From NCBI GenBank assembly GCA_002400675.1, contig NVQY01000013.1, positions 5,883 to 24,162 on the forward strand: a stretch of 18,280 nt of DNA. Reading direction: 5' to 3'. This DNA comes from Paracoccaceae bacterium (GTDB lineage: Bacteria > Pseudomonadota > Alphaproteobacteria > Rhodobacterales > Rhodobacteraceae). Positions 7,335-16,268 of this stretch are shown piece after piece (the first letter of the stretch is position 1; each line of letters begins with the position of its first letter). Under the pieces are notes generated by a model that ran no database searches, had not been told where the DNA came from, and saw only the letters and a list, made by a program, of their open reading frames with translations. Both the position numbers and the translations under genes were made by a program.

Positions 7335-9071
7335 ATGCGAAAGTATCTGCTTTGCGCAGTTGCGGCCGGTGCCGTGATTGCGGGTTCGCAAATGGCATTT
7401 GCGGATGCCACGGCGGCCAAGAAATGGATTGATGACGAGTTTCAGCCATCAACCCTTTCCAAAGACGAACAAATGTCCGAGATGCAGTGGTTTATTGACG
7501 CTGCAAAGCCTTACGCGGGCATGGAAATTAACGTCCTGTCCGAAGGCATCCCAACGCACTCCTATGAAAGCGAAGTGCTGACCAAGGCGTTCGAGGAAAT
7601 CACCGGCATCAAGGTCAATCACCAGATTTTGGGCGAAGGCGAGGTCATTCAGGCCGTGCAGACCCAGATGCAGACCGGACGCAACCTGTATGACGGCTAT
7701 GTCAACGACAGCGACCTGATCGGCACCCATTCACGCCTGCAACTGGTCTACACCCTAAGCGATGTGATGGCCGGCGATTGGGCCGATGTCACCAATCCGG
7801 GTCTGGATCTGGACGACTTTATCGGCAAATCCTTTACCACGGGGCCGGATGGTAAGCTTTACCAACTGCCCGACCAACAGTTCGCCAACCTTTACTGGTT
7901 CCGCAAGGACTGGTTCGATCGTGAAGACCTGAAAACCGCGTTCAAGGCCAAATATGGCTACGATCTGGGCGTTCCGGTCAACTGGTCGGCCTACGAGGAC
8001 ATCGCTCAGTTCTTCTCTGAAGATGTCAAGATGATCGACGGTGTGCCAATTTATGGCCACATGGATTACGGCAAACGCGCGCCCGATCTGGGCTGGCGGA
8101 TGACGGATGCGTGGCTGTCGATGGCAGGCGAAGGGTCCAAAGGCTTCCCCAACGGTGTTCCGATCGACGAATGGGGCATCCGCATGGAAGCGGGCAGCTG
8201 TAATCCGGTTGGCGCGTCGGTGACGCGTGGCGGGGCCACCAACGGCCCGGCGGCGGTTTATGCGATCCGCAAGTGGGATGAATGGCTGCGGAAATATGCA
8301 CCTCCCGGTGCCGCGTCTTATGACTTTTACCAATCCTTGCCGGCCCTTAGCCAAGGCAACGTGGCCCAGCAGATCTTCTGGTACACCGCCTTTACCGCCG
8401 ACATGGTAAAGCCGCAGTCAGAAGGCAACAACACCGTGGACGCCGAAGGCAACCCGCTGTGGCGCATGGCCCCCAGCCCGCATGGTCCCTATTGGGAAGA
8501 AGGTCAAAAGCTTGGTTATCAGGACGCCGGTTCCTGGACGTTCTTTACGTCCACCCCACCGGAACGCGCCAAGGCGGCCTGGCTTTATGCCCAGTTCGTG
8601 ACTTCCAAGACTGTGGACGTGAAGAAAAGCCATGTTGGCCTGACCTTCATCCGCGAAAGCACGATCAACGATCAGAGCTTTACCGACCGTGCCCCCAAAC
8701 TGGGTGGCCTGATCGAATTCTATCGCTCGCCTGATCGTGTCATGTGGTCGCCGACCGGCATCAACGTGCCTGACTATCCCAAGCTGGCCCAGATCTGGTG
8801 GCAGCAGATTGGCGACGTCAACTCTGGTGCCTTCACCCCGCAACAGGCGATGGATCGTCTGGCCGCGGAAATGGATCTGGTCATGGGCCGGATGCAGGCA
8901 GTGGACGAAGCGGCAAACGTTTATAACGGATGTGGCCCACGCCTGAACGAGGAAAAGACGGCTGAATACTGGTACAAAAACGGTGGGGCCAAGCCACCGC
9001 TGGCCAACGAAAAGCCACAAGGTATCACCGTCAACTATGACGATCTGGTGGCCCGCTGGGCGACCAAGTAA
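7335..9071 (+). CDS. glpV: ABC importer periplasmic binding protein, glycerol (GlpV) family
   Basis: The 578-residue protein has a classical Sec signal peptide, with likely cleavage after MRKYLLCAVAAGAVIAGSQMAFA (residues 1-23). The mature part looks like a family-1 extracellular solute-binding protein of unusual length. Recognisable stretches such as YDAYINDSD-like YDGYVNDSDLIGTH, DGKLYQLPDQQFANLYWF, and KSHVGLTFIRESTI are those of the rhizobial glycerol binding protein GlpV, as recalled, not searched. AGGGAGGA at 7321-7328 is a strong ribosome site. Here the gene comes first in the cluster, whereas it is last in Rhizobium leguminosarum. No glpK, glpD or glpR is present nearby, so the substrate may be glycerol or another small polyol or related compound. 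The symbol is a family-level assignment. Confidence 0.8.
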   Translation: MRKYLLCAVAAGAVIAGSQMAFADATAAKKWIDDEFQPSTLSKDEQMSEMQWFIDAAKPYAGMEINVLSEGIPTHSYESEVLTKAFEEITGIKVNHQILGEGEVIQAVQTQMQTGRNLYDGYVNDSDLIGTHSRLQLVYTLSDVMAGDWADVTNPGLDLDDFIGKSFTTGPDGKLYQLPDQQFANLYWFRKDWFDREDLKTAFKAKYGYDLGVPVNWSAYEDIAQFFSEDVKMIDGVPIYGHMDYGKRAPDLGWRMTDAWLSMAGEGSKGFPNGVPIDEWGIRMEAGSCNPVGASVTRGGATNGPAAVYAIRKWDEWLRKYAPPGAASYDFYQSLPALSQGNVAQQIFWYTAFTADMVKPQSEGNNTVDAEGNPLWRMAPSPHGPYWEEGQKLGYQDAGSWTFFTSTPPERAKAAWLYAQFVTSKTVDVKKSHVGLTFIRESTINDQSFTDRAPKLGGLIEFYRSPDRVMWSPTGINVPDYPKLAQIWWQQIGDVNSGAFTPQQAMDRLAAEMDLVMGRMQAVDEAANVYNGCGPRLNEEKTAEYWYKNGGAKPPLANEKPQGITVNYDDLVARWATK

Positions 9072-9079
9072 CCTCCCTC

Positions 9080-9138
9080 GGTGGGTCCGACTGATACCGG
9101 ACCCACCACAAGCCGGGGCCATAACTGGCCCCGGTTTT
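9080..9138 (+). terminator. Tandem hairpins after binding-protein gene (partial terminator/mRNA stabiliser)
   Basis: Two perfect stems follow the stop codon by 8 bases. The first has 10-bp arms GGTGGGTCCG (9080-9089) and CGGACCCACC (9098-9107) with an 8-base loop. The second has 8-bp arms CCGGGGCC (9113-9120) and GGCCCCGG (9127-9134) with a 6-base loop, followed by TTTTGT. The second resembles a weak intrinsic terminator. Such structures between a binding-protein gene and its transporter genes usually raise the relative amount of binding protein by partial termination and 3'-end protection. Confidence 0.75.
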
Positions 9139-9208
9139 GTGACCCGGATGCGCGCGGCTGGCCCGCTGCTCCACAAGATTTACACATAATGAACGGAATG
9201 CTGCGGCA

Positions 9209-10273
9209 ATGACGCTGGAACTTAAACAGGTGACCAAACGGGTTGGCGCGCTCACCTATATCAAACCCACCAGTCTGAAACTGGAGGCCGGGCATTTCAA
9301 CGTCCTGCTGGGCGAAACCGGATCGGGCAAGACATCGCTGATAAAGCTGATGGCAGGGCTTGAACCGCTGGCCTCGGGACAGATATTCATGGACGGTCAG
9401 GACGTCAGCAAGCTGAGCACGCAAAAGCGTAACATCTCGCTGGTGCATCAGTTTTTCGTCAATTACCCACATATGACCGTGTTCGAGAACATCGCATCGC
9501 CGTTACAGGTGGCCGGCATGGCCAAATCCGAAATTCAGGGCCGGGTGGAAGAAGCCGCTGACATTCTCAAGCTGCGCCCGATGCTGAACCGCCGACCGGA
9601 CGAACTGTCGGGCGGCCAACAGCAACGCTGTGCGCTGGCGCGCGCGATCGCCAAGGAAAGCAATGCGGTTTTCCTCGATGAACCGCTGGCCAACCTCGAC
9701 TATAAACTGCGCGAGGAACTGCGCGAACAATTGCCTGAACTGTTTGCCGGGCGCGGCGCGGTGGTGGTCTATGCCACCTCGGAACCCGAAGAGGCGCTGT
9801 TGCTGGGTGGCTATACCGCCTTGATGAACGACGGCAACATGACCCAGTTCGGCCCCACCGCCGACATCTATCGCGCGCCCCATGATCTGGTGTCGGCCAA
9901 GGTGTTCTCTAACCCCCCCATCAACACCGCGCCAGTGGTCAAGAAAGGCACAAGAATGCAGCTATCGCCCGATCTTTCGTGGGAGCTGACCGGCACCGCC
10001 GCCGGCCTTACCGACGGGGATTACACCATGGCCGTGCGCCCGCATCACGTCACCCCGACGCAAACGCCCGATACGCGGGTGGCGTTGACCGGCACGGTTC
10101 TGGTGGCCGAACTCAGCGGCTCTGAAAGCAGCGCGCATTTTTCAATGGGCGATCAGAACTGGGTGTCTTTGGCGGCTGGCGTGTTCCCTTACCGGATCGG
10201 CGAAGTGCATCAGTTCTTCATGGACCCACAACATTGTCTCTATTTCGCGCCCGATGGGCGTCTGGTGGCTTAA
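9209..10273 (+). CDS. glpS: ABC importer ATPase subunit 1 (GlpS-like), switch histidine missing
   Basis: This 354-residue ATPase has an N-terminal nucleotide-binding domain and a C-terminal MalK/TOBE-like regulatory domain (about 245-354). Walker A is GETGSGKT at 35-42, the Q-loop Gln is Gln81, the signature LSGGQ is intact at 133-137, and Walker B AVFLDE (153-158) keeps the catalytic Glu158. The switch (H-loop) histidine, normally in a VTHD motif, is replaced: the segment reads YATSEPEEAL with Ser191. The partner GlpT has the opposite pattern (degenerate signature, intact histidine). The gene lies 137 bases after the binding-protein gene, beyond two hairpins, and its own ribosome site is weak. 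Its stop is followed after one base by the glpT ATG. Confidence 0.85.
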   Translation: MTLELKQVTKRVGALTYIKPTSLKLEAGHFNVLLGETGSGKTSLIKLMAGLEPLASGQIFMDGQDVSKLSTQKRNISLVHQFFVNYPHMTVFENIASPLQVAGMAKSEIQGRVEEAADILKLRPMLNRRPDELSGGQQQRCALARAIAKESNAVFLDEPLANLDYKLREELREQLPELFAGRGAVVVYATSEPEEALLLGGYTALMNDGNMTQFGPTADIYRAPHDLVSAKVFSNPPINTAPVVKKGTRMQLSPDLSWELTGTAAGLTDGDYTMAVRPHHVTPTQTPDTRVALTGTVLVAELSGSESSAHFSMGDQNWVSLAAGVFPYRIGEVHQFFMDPQHCLYFAPDGRLVA

Positions 10274-10274
10274 G

Positions 10275-11360
10275 ATGGCAAAAATCACCCTGTCCAATCT
10301 GCGCCATTCCTACAACGAGGCGCCAACCGGCCCCGAGGATTACGCGCTTAAGTCAATCGACCTCGATTGGGACGATGGCGGTGCCTATGCGCTGCTGGGG
10401 CCGTCGGGATGCGGCAAATCCACGCTTTTGAACATCATCTCCGGCCTGCTGATCCCGTCCGAGGGGCGGGTTCTGTTTGATGACCGCGACGTCACCGACC
10501 TGCCGCCCGATCAGCGCAACATCGCGCAGGTTTTCCAGTTCCCGGTGATCTACGACACCATGACCGCGTTCGACAATCTGGCCTTTCCCCTGCGCAATCG
10601 CGGGGTCGACGAGGCCACGGTCAAACGGCGCGTGAACGAGGTCGCCGAGATGCTGGAACTTAGCGATATGCTGGGCAACCGCGCCTCGGGGCTTAGTCCC
10701 GACAACAAGCAAAAGATTTCCATGGGGCGCGGATTGGTGCGCGAGGACGTGAACGTGGTGATGTTCGACGAACCGCTGACGGTGATCGACCCGCACCTGA
10801 AATGGAAACTGCGATCAAAGCTTAAGGAGTTGCACCAAAAGGTGCGCGCGACGATGATCTACGTAACCCATGACCAGACCGAAGCGTTGACATTCGCCGA
10901 TCAGGTGGTGGTGATGCAGGACGGTGAAATTGTCCAGATCGGGACGCCGGTGGACCTGTTCGACCGTCCGGCGCATACCTTTGTTGGCCACTTCATCGGC
11001 TCACCGGGGATGAACGTCCTGGCCTGCGATGTCCGCGATGGCAGGGCATTCCTTGACGGCGAACATGTGGCTTTGGAAGGCCCGGTCACCGGCGGCTCCG
11101 AAGGGTTGACCCAGATCGGTATCCGCCCCGAATTTGTCACCATCGGCCCACAGGGGTTGGCGGCGACGGTGCGCAAAGTGTCCGATATCGGCCGCCACAA
11201 TGTCATTGACCTGATGCTGGGCGGTACAAGGGTACGCGCCATTTCCGAAGGCGACGCGCCGGACCCCGGCAGTCAGGTCTTTGTCAGTTTCCGTCAGGAC
11301 CAGACCCGGCTTTATCGCGACGGCTGGATATCCACGACCGCAGGGGGGCAGGGCGCATGA
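10275..11360 (+). CDS. glpT: ABC importer ATPase subunit 2 (GlpT-like), signature motif degenerate
   Basis: This 361-residue ATPase has a canonical Walker A (GPSGCGKST, 42-50), Q-loop Gln88, Walker B VVMFDE (161-166) and H-loop YVTHDQTEAL with His199. Its ABC signature is not canonical: the position of LSGGQ reads LSPDN (140-144). The D-loop is TVID instead of the usual SALD type. In a GlpS-GlpT heterodimer, the site formed by the GlpT Walker motifs and the GlpS LSGGQ would be fully canonical, while the other site would lack both the switch histidine and a proper signature. I chose ATG 10275, one base after the glpS stop; an in-frame ATG at 10254 would add seven residues overlapping glpS. A TOBE-like domain follows (about 280-361). 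Not to be confused with the enterobacterial glycerol-3-phosphate antiporter GlpT. Confidence 0.85.
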   Translation: MAKITLSNLRHSYNEAPTGPEDYALKSIDLDWDDGGAYALLGPSGCGKSTLLNIISGLLIPSEGRVLFDDRDVTDLPPDQRNIAQVFQFPVIYDTMTAFDNLAFPLRNRGVDEATVKRRVNEVAEMLELSDMLGNRASGLSPDNKQKISMGRGLVREDVNVVMFDEPLTVIDPHLKWKLRSKLKELHQKVRATMIYVTHDQTEALTFADQVVVMQDGEIVQIGTPVDLFDRPAHTFVGHFIGSPGMNVLACDVRDGRAFLDGEHVALEGPVTGGSEGLTQIGIRPEFVTIGPQGLAATVRKVSDIGRHNVIDLMLGGTRVRAISEGDAPDPGSQVFVSFRQDQTRLYRDGWISTTAGGQGA

Positions 11361-12213
11361 AAACAGTGAACCAAAAAGCGTGGTTTTTTGTCCTGCCGGT
11401 GATGCTGCTGGTGGCGTTCAACGCGCTGATCCCGATCATGACGGTGGTAAATTATTCGGTACAGGAAACCTTTGGCAACAACCTGTTCTTCTGGGAAGGT
11501 CTGGGCTGGTTCGAAAAGCTGCTGAACTCTCCCCGGTTCTATTCGGCGCTGGGGCGGCAGTTCTTCTTTACCTTCTCGATCCTCGCCATCGAGGTGCCGC
11601 TTGGCATCATGATCGCGCTGGCGATGCCCAAAAAGGGCTTTTGGGTGCCGGTCTGTCTGGTGACCATGGCCTTGCCGATGCTGATCCCGTGGAATGTTGT
11701 GGGGGCGATGTGGAACATCTTTACCCTGCCCGATATTGGCCTGCTGGGCTACTTCCTGAACTCGGTGCTGGGCATCAGCTATGACATGACACAAGACCCT
11801 GTGGCGGCCTGGGCGACGATCATCATCATGGATGTGTGGCACTGGACCTCGCTTGTGGTGCTGCTGTCGTATGCCGGGCTGGTGTCGATCCCGGACGCCT
11901 ATTATCAGGCGGCCAAGATTGACGGCGCGTCCAACTGGGCGGTGTTCCGGTTCATCCAGCTACCCAAGATGAAAAACGTGCTGACCATCGCCATCCTTTT
12001 GCGGTTCATGGACAGCTTTAACATCTACACCGAACCCTTTGTTCTGACAGGCGGAGGGCCGGGCAACTCCACCACCCTGTTGTCGATTGATCTGGTCAAG
12101 ATCGCGCTGGGACAGTTCGATCTGGGGCCGGCGGCGGCGATGTCGCTGATCTATTTCGCCATAACCTTGCTGGTTTCCTGGGTATTCTACACATTGATGA
12201 CAAAGGACGACTG

Positions 12214-12214
<1 letters not shown>
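11357..12214 (+). CDS. glpP: ABC importer inner-membrane permease 1 (GlpP-like)
   Basis: The 285-residue permease is of the carbohydrate uptake (MalF-like, binding-protein-dependent) class. It has about six hydrophobic segments, the first at about 8-30. The EAA coupling motif that contacts the ATPase is visible at 181-203 as AYYQAAKIDGASNWAVFRFI plus QLP. The motif FVLTGGGPGNSTTLLS (about 225-240) is typical of MalF-type permeases. Its ATG overlaps the glpT stop (ATGA), so translation is coupled, and a G-rich ribosome site (GGGGGGCAGGG) precedes it. It pairs with the next gene to form the membrane channel. Confidence 0.88.
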
Positions 12215-13010
<796 letters not shown>

Positions 13011-13011
<1 letters not shown>

Positions 13012-13289
13012 TGTTTAGCTGGATGGCATGGACCTGGCCGACGGCCTTTGTGTTTATCGGTATTTTTTCGGCCATGGCGGTGCTGACGGTGCTGGAAATC
13101 CGCAACCCGGGCGGCGACGAACGCAAGGGCGTTCTGGGCCTGACCACCACACGCGGCGACCGGTTGTTCATAACCCTGCTGGGGTCGGTCTATATTTTCC
13201 TTGCATGGATTGGCCTGTTTGGCATGCCGCTTTGGGCACCCTTGGCCATTGCGATTGCCTGGGGCGTGTTCACATTCTGGAAGGTTTGA
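13011..13289 (+). CDS. DUF2160 small membrane protein of the importer
   Basis: This 92-residue protein has three hydrophobic segments (about 5-25, 52-72 and 74-90) and a short polar stretch with NPGGDERKG between the first two. It matches the DUF2160 family of small integral membrane proteins that accompany GlpSTPQ-type importers. Its start overlaps the permease stop by one base (TAATG) and a strong ribosome site (GGGGAGAG) precedes it, so it is made together with the permeases. Its role is not known; a structural or assembly subunit of the importer is likely. Its presence is what most clearly separates this importer from ordinary maltose-type systems. In Rhizobium the equivalent may be called glpU, but I am not sure of that name. 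Confidence 0.85.
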
Positions 13290-13310
13290 GGCCAACAATG
13301 ACAAACAGGC

Positions 13311-13338
13311 TTGGCAAGTACTTAAAATTTAGTAATGA
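13311..13338 (+). promoter_or_regulatory. blaI promoter region with BlaI-type dyad
   Basis: The imperfect dyad TACTTAAAATTTAGTA at 13319-13334 has arms TACT and AGTA and 12 of 16 symmetric positions. It sits between a possible -35 (TTGGCA, 13311-13316) and a weak -10 (TAATGA, 13333-13338), 47 bases before the chosen blaI ATG. BlaI, MecI and CopY repressors usually bind short AT-rich dyads within their own promoters. The reverse complement matches the importer-promoter dyad at 7241-7256 in 14 of 16 bases. Confidence 0.55.
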
Positions 13339-13380
13339 TGTCCCCCACCTAACGTGCAGTTGTACCCGTCGGAAAGTTTC

Positions 13381-13776
13381 ATGAGAAAAAAGAAGAAAAA
13401 TGATTTTCTGACAGAAGTCGAGCTGGAGTTCATGACCCAGCTTTGGGAGCTTGGCGACGGTACCGTGCGCGCCATCCTTGCCCGTCTCGCCCCGGATCGC
13501 AATCTTGCGTATACCTCCGGGGCAACCATCATGCGTATCCTTGAGCAGAAGAACTTTGTGACCAGTGCCAAAAAGGGCAAGACACTGGTGTATGAGGCTT
13601 TGCTCAAAAAGGACGCGTACCAGTCGCGATCCCTCAGGAACCTTTCGGAAAAGCTATTTGACAATGCACCCGTGGCCCTTGTTGCCCGGCTTGTTGATGA
13701 CGCCGACCTGTCCGAAGACACCCTGAGCGAGATGCGCGAACTGCTTGATAGGAGACTTAGGGACAATGGAACTTAG
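13381..13776 (+). CDS. BlaI/MecI/CopY-family repressor
   Basis: The 131-residue protein has the winged-helix DNA-binding domain of BlaI-type repressors. The block TVRAILARLAPDRNLAYTSG (28-47) followed by ATIMRILEQKNFV matches the recognition-helix region of the family, and the C-terminal part (about 78-131) would be the dimerisation helices, with the scissile region between them. I chose ATG 13381 (GGAAAG about 5 bases upstream, then a lysine-rich MRKKKKNDF beginning); the frame is open to a GTG at 13354 without a ribosome site. It overlaps the next gene, an M56 peptidase, by 11 bases. In the known systems the peptidase, on sensing a signal, causes cleavage of the repressor. The dyad shared with the importer promoter suggests the regulon includes the importer. 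Cognate signal unknown. Confidence 0.88.
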   Translation: MRKKKKNDFLTEVELEFMTQLWELGDGTVRAILARLAPDRNLAYTSGATIMRILEQKNFVTSAKKGKTLVYEALLKKDAYQSRSLRNLSEKLFDNAPVALVARLVDDADLSEDTLSEMRELLDRRLRDNGT

Positions 13777-14935
13777 GACATTTATCGACGCCTATATTGA
13801 TGTGAACATCCTGTTGGCGCTGTCGCTGGGCCTGTGGTTTATTGCCCGGCGCGTTCTGGTCGCCCTTGGCCTGTCGCACGCCTATGCCACTCAGTTGCGC
13901 CTGTTGAACGGGGTGTTTGTGGCGACGATGATCAGCCCGGTTCTGGCGGCGCTTGTGGTGGCGCTGGCCTCTGCCAGCCCGATCGGCGCGGGGTATTCGG
14001 TCAACATCTCCGATTTCGTCACCGCGCAATATCTCAACGGCAGCTTCGAGATGACACCAAGCACGTTTGAAAGCGCGCTGGGCTTTCGCTCACGGGTGCT
14101 AAGCGGGGTTGAATACTTAGACTCGCCCCTTGGCGTCGGCCTTGTCGCGCTGGTGGGGCTGGGGTTCTTGTTTGCCTCCGTAAGGTTGCTGGTGGGGGTG
14201 TGCCGCCTGTGCCGCATTGTCCGCGCCAGCACCGTTTGGCGGCGCTTTGGCGCGGTGGAACTGCGCGTGTCCGACACCGTTGCGATCCCGTTTTCCACCC
14301 GTAGCCTGACGCGGCGCATCATCGTCGTGCCGTCCTCGCTGGTGTCCAGCCCGGATGACCTGATGATCGCGCTGACCCATGAATTCCAACACTTGCGCCA
14401 ACATGATCTGGAATGGGAAATCGCCCTAGAGGCGCTGCGCCCGTTCTTTTTCTGGAACCCGGCCTACGCCATCTGGAAGCGCAAATTCGAAGTGTTGCGT
14501 GAACTGTCGTGCGATCAGAACGTGGTGGCACGCCGCCAGCGGATTGCCCCGGAAACCTATTGCCGCAGCCTGCTGAACATCTGTGAAAACAGCCTGAAAC
14601 CACCCCGCCTGATCGCCGTCGAAGTGCCGCGCGTGGCGTTGGTGGAAACCCGCAATCCGCTGATCGGGCGGTGTTCGGAATCCTTGCTGAAACGGCGGAT
14701 GAACTCGCTGCTGGAAGGCAAGAAAGAACGCAATCCGCGCCAGTTGTTCGCGCTGTTCTTTGCCCCGTTGCTGATGGCGACGCTGGTGGGATCGGTGGCC
14801 ATCCAGACCCCCCAAGACTGGAGCTATGACCGCCTGATGCTGTCCACCATCGTCAATCTGGAACGCCTCGCGGTGCGCAATGGCACCAGCGCTTCGGCGT
14901 CGCTGGGGTCGATTGCCGCGCGTCCGAATTTCTGA
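13766..14935 (+). CDS. M56-family (BlaR1/MecR1-like) membrane metallopeptidase without penicillin-binding sensor
   Basis: The 389-residue protein has four likely membrane segments (about 12-34, 46-70, 121-145 and 325-347). The cytoplasmic zinc protease domain carries the HExxH motif as THEFQHLRQHD, with His205, Glu206 and His209, and the downstream ELSCD block whose Glu246 is the likely third zinc ligand. In BlaR1 the last membrane segment is followed by a beta-lactam-binding domain of about 250 residues; here only about 42 residues follow. The approximately 50-residue periplasmic loop (71-120) is the other exposed part. The signal is therefore not expected to be a beta-lactam bound in the usual way. 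I chose ATG 13766 (AGGGA just upstream; GGAG at 13751-13754); a TTG at 13745 is in frame. It overlaps blaI, so the pair is coupled. Confidence 0.85.
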   Translation: MELRTFIDAYIDVNILLALSLGLWFIARRVLVALGLSHAYATQLRLLNGVFVATMISPVLAALVVALASASPIGAGYSVNISDFVTAQYLNGSFEMTPSTFESALGFRSRVLSGVEYLDSPLGVGLVALVGLGFLFASVRLLVGVCRLCRIVRASTVWRRFGAVELRVSDTVAIPFSTRSLTRRIIVVPSSLVSSPDDLMIALTHEFQHLRQHDLEWEIALEALRPFFFWNPAYAIWKRKFEVLRELSCDQNVVARRQRIAPETYCRSLLNICENSLKPPRLIAVEVPRVALVETRNPLIGRCSESLLKRRMNSLLEGKKERNPRQLFALFFAPLLMATLVGSVAIQTPQDWSYDRLMLSTIVNLERLAVRNGTSASASLGSIAARPNF

Positions 14936-15238
14936 TCCACCCGTCTGTCGGATCGGCCATTATGGGGTGGTTTTCTGAAACCATGGCAATTGCGCCAGAT
15001 ACGCCGGGCCGTGGAAAACGCGACCTTCGAATACGGTAGCGGTTTGTGAATCCGTACTGAAAATGCCCGGCCTTAAGTTGAAAAGTACCTTGGCTTTAGA
15101 CCGAAAAGCCGTCTTAATGGTCGTTCGGGGCAGTACGAGTGTCGGACAGGTCCAATCTCTTGCCAAACAGTAAGCACTTTGAAACGTTCCGTTGATTAAC
15201 TGCAATCTTTGGGCAAATCTGTGAGTAAAAGGGATCCC
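14936..15238. other. 303-base gene-free region
   Basis: No convincing gene is seen here. Just after the peptidase stop there is a hairpin with 6-bp arms TGGTTT (14968-14973) and AAACCA (14978-14983) and a 4-base loop. A second has arms GGCTTT (15092-15097) and AAAGCC (15105-15110). Neither has a following T run, so termination is uncertain. A possible weak promoter for the next gene is TTGAAA (15179-15184), 16 bases, then TGCAAT (15201-15206). No repeats or RNA genes were recognised. Confidence 0.4.
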
Positions 15239-16159
15239 ATGGAAACGACAACGCCTTCTGAAGACCAGTCACAAAGCGCGTGGAAAGAGAACCTTGTCGA
15301 GATTGGCGCGCGCGAAGGCTTTTACGAAGAGCTTGGATCCCAGCATTCGGCACTTTTTGTCAAGCGTGGCAAAACGCTGATTGTCACTTTCGAAAATCTG
15401 GATCACGTGTACGAGAATGCAGAGGATCGTATGCCTTGGGGCTATGGGTTCGTGGTTTCGCGGAACTGGTCGATGTTGGGCCTGATGGCCAAAGACTGGA
15501 CGTGGTATCGCGACGATTCCGTTTTCGACTTTTTTGATCGGCTTCGTAAAAAGGGCTTTTTCAAGGACTTCGACAAAGTTGTTTTTTACGGCGCATCTAT
15601 GGGCGCTTATGCGGCCTCGGTTTTCTCTGCGGCGTCCCCCGGGGCTACCGTCATCTGCATCTCGCCTCAGGCGACGCTGGACCGTGAAATCGCAAGCTGG
15701 GAAACCCGATATCACAAGGCCTGGAGACAAAGTTTTTCCGGGCGCTATGCCTATGGCCCGGACATGGTGGAAGCTGCGAAAAACGTCTATATCTTCTATG
15801 ACCCTCGTGCGCCGTTGGACGCCATGCACGCGGCATTGTATCGGGGCGAAAACATAACCAAGTACCGCTGCCGGTTCATGGGGCACCGCATTGCATCGCT
15901 TTGGCTGCAACTGGGCATCCTCAAACCAGTGATCGAAGGCTGCGTTGACGGCACGCTGGGGGCCGTCGACTTTTACAAATCCCTGCGGGCCCGGCGCGAC
16001 AACAAGCGCTTTCAAAAGGAAATGCTGCACCGGCTGGAAGGCTGGAACCGTCCAAAACTGCTGGCTGATTACTGCACGGCGGTTCTCTCGCGGCGCCATG
16101 CGCCGCATTTCCGCAACGCCCGTAGTCGGGCCCTGAGCGGTCTGGCCAAGAAAAGCTAG
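15239..16159 (+). CDS. Alpha/beta-hydrolase-like protein of Rhodobacterales (unknown substrate)
   Basis: This 306-residue protein is a type I recall from Rhodobacterales, where it is sometimes labelled phosphoadenosine phosphosulfate reductase. The sequence does not support that label. It shows a serine-hydrolase nucleophile elbow, VVFYGASMGAYAA, with Ser120 in GASMG (118-122). Asp188 (in IFYDPRAPLDAMHAA) and His216 (in CRFMGHRIASL) are well placed to complete a Ser-Asp-His triad. The N-terminal part contains a strand LIVTFENLD, also usual for these folds. I chose ATG 15239 with AAAGGG about 5 bases upstream; GTG 15221 and TTG 15209 are in frame but lack good ribosome sites. No signal peptide. 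The substrate is unknown. It may pair with the next gene, 109 bases downstream on the same strand. Confidence 0.7.
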   Translation: METTTPSEDQSQSAWKENLVEIGAREGFYEELGSQHSALFVKRGKTLIVTFENLDHVYENAEDRMPWGYGFVVSRNWSMLGLMAKDWTWYRDDSVFDFFDRLRKKGFFKDFDKVVFYGASMGAYAASVFSAASPGATVICISPQATLDREIASWETRYHKAWRQSFSGRYAYGPDMVEAAKNVYIFYDPRAPLDAMHAALYRGENITKYRCRFMGHRIASLWLQLGILKPVIEGCVDGTLGAVDFYKSLRARRDNKRFQKEMLHRLEGWNRPKLLADYCTAVLSRRHAPHFRNARSRALSGLAKKS

Positions 16160-16268
16160 CGACGGGTGCGCAACAAAATCCCGAAAATTCCGCAGGCTCT
16201 CTTGAATGACCGGGCGAAATTGGTCAGATAATCGGCGTACCCGTCGCCGCATCAAGACAAGGTAAAAA

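Noticed and set aside
13766..14935. Beta-lactam resistance locus
   Set aside because: The BlaI and M56 pair suggested this, but there is no beta-lactamase or penicillin-binding protein gene in the window and the peptidase lacks the sensor domain.
16160..16231. The reading frame stays open for 23 codons after the TAG stop of the hydrolase-like gene
   Set aside because: Could be a remnant of a longer C-terminus or readthrough, but 23 codons without a stop is not unusual at this GC content and no homologous tail is known to me.
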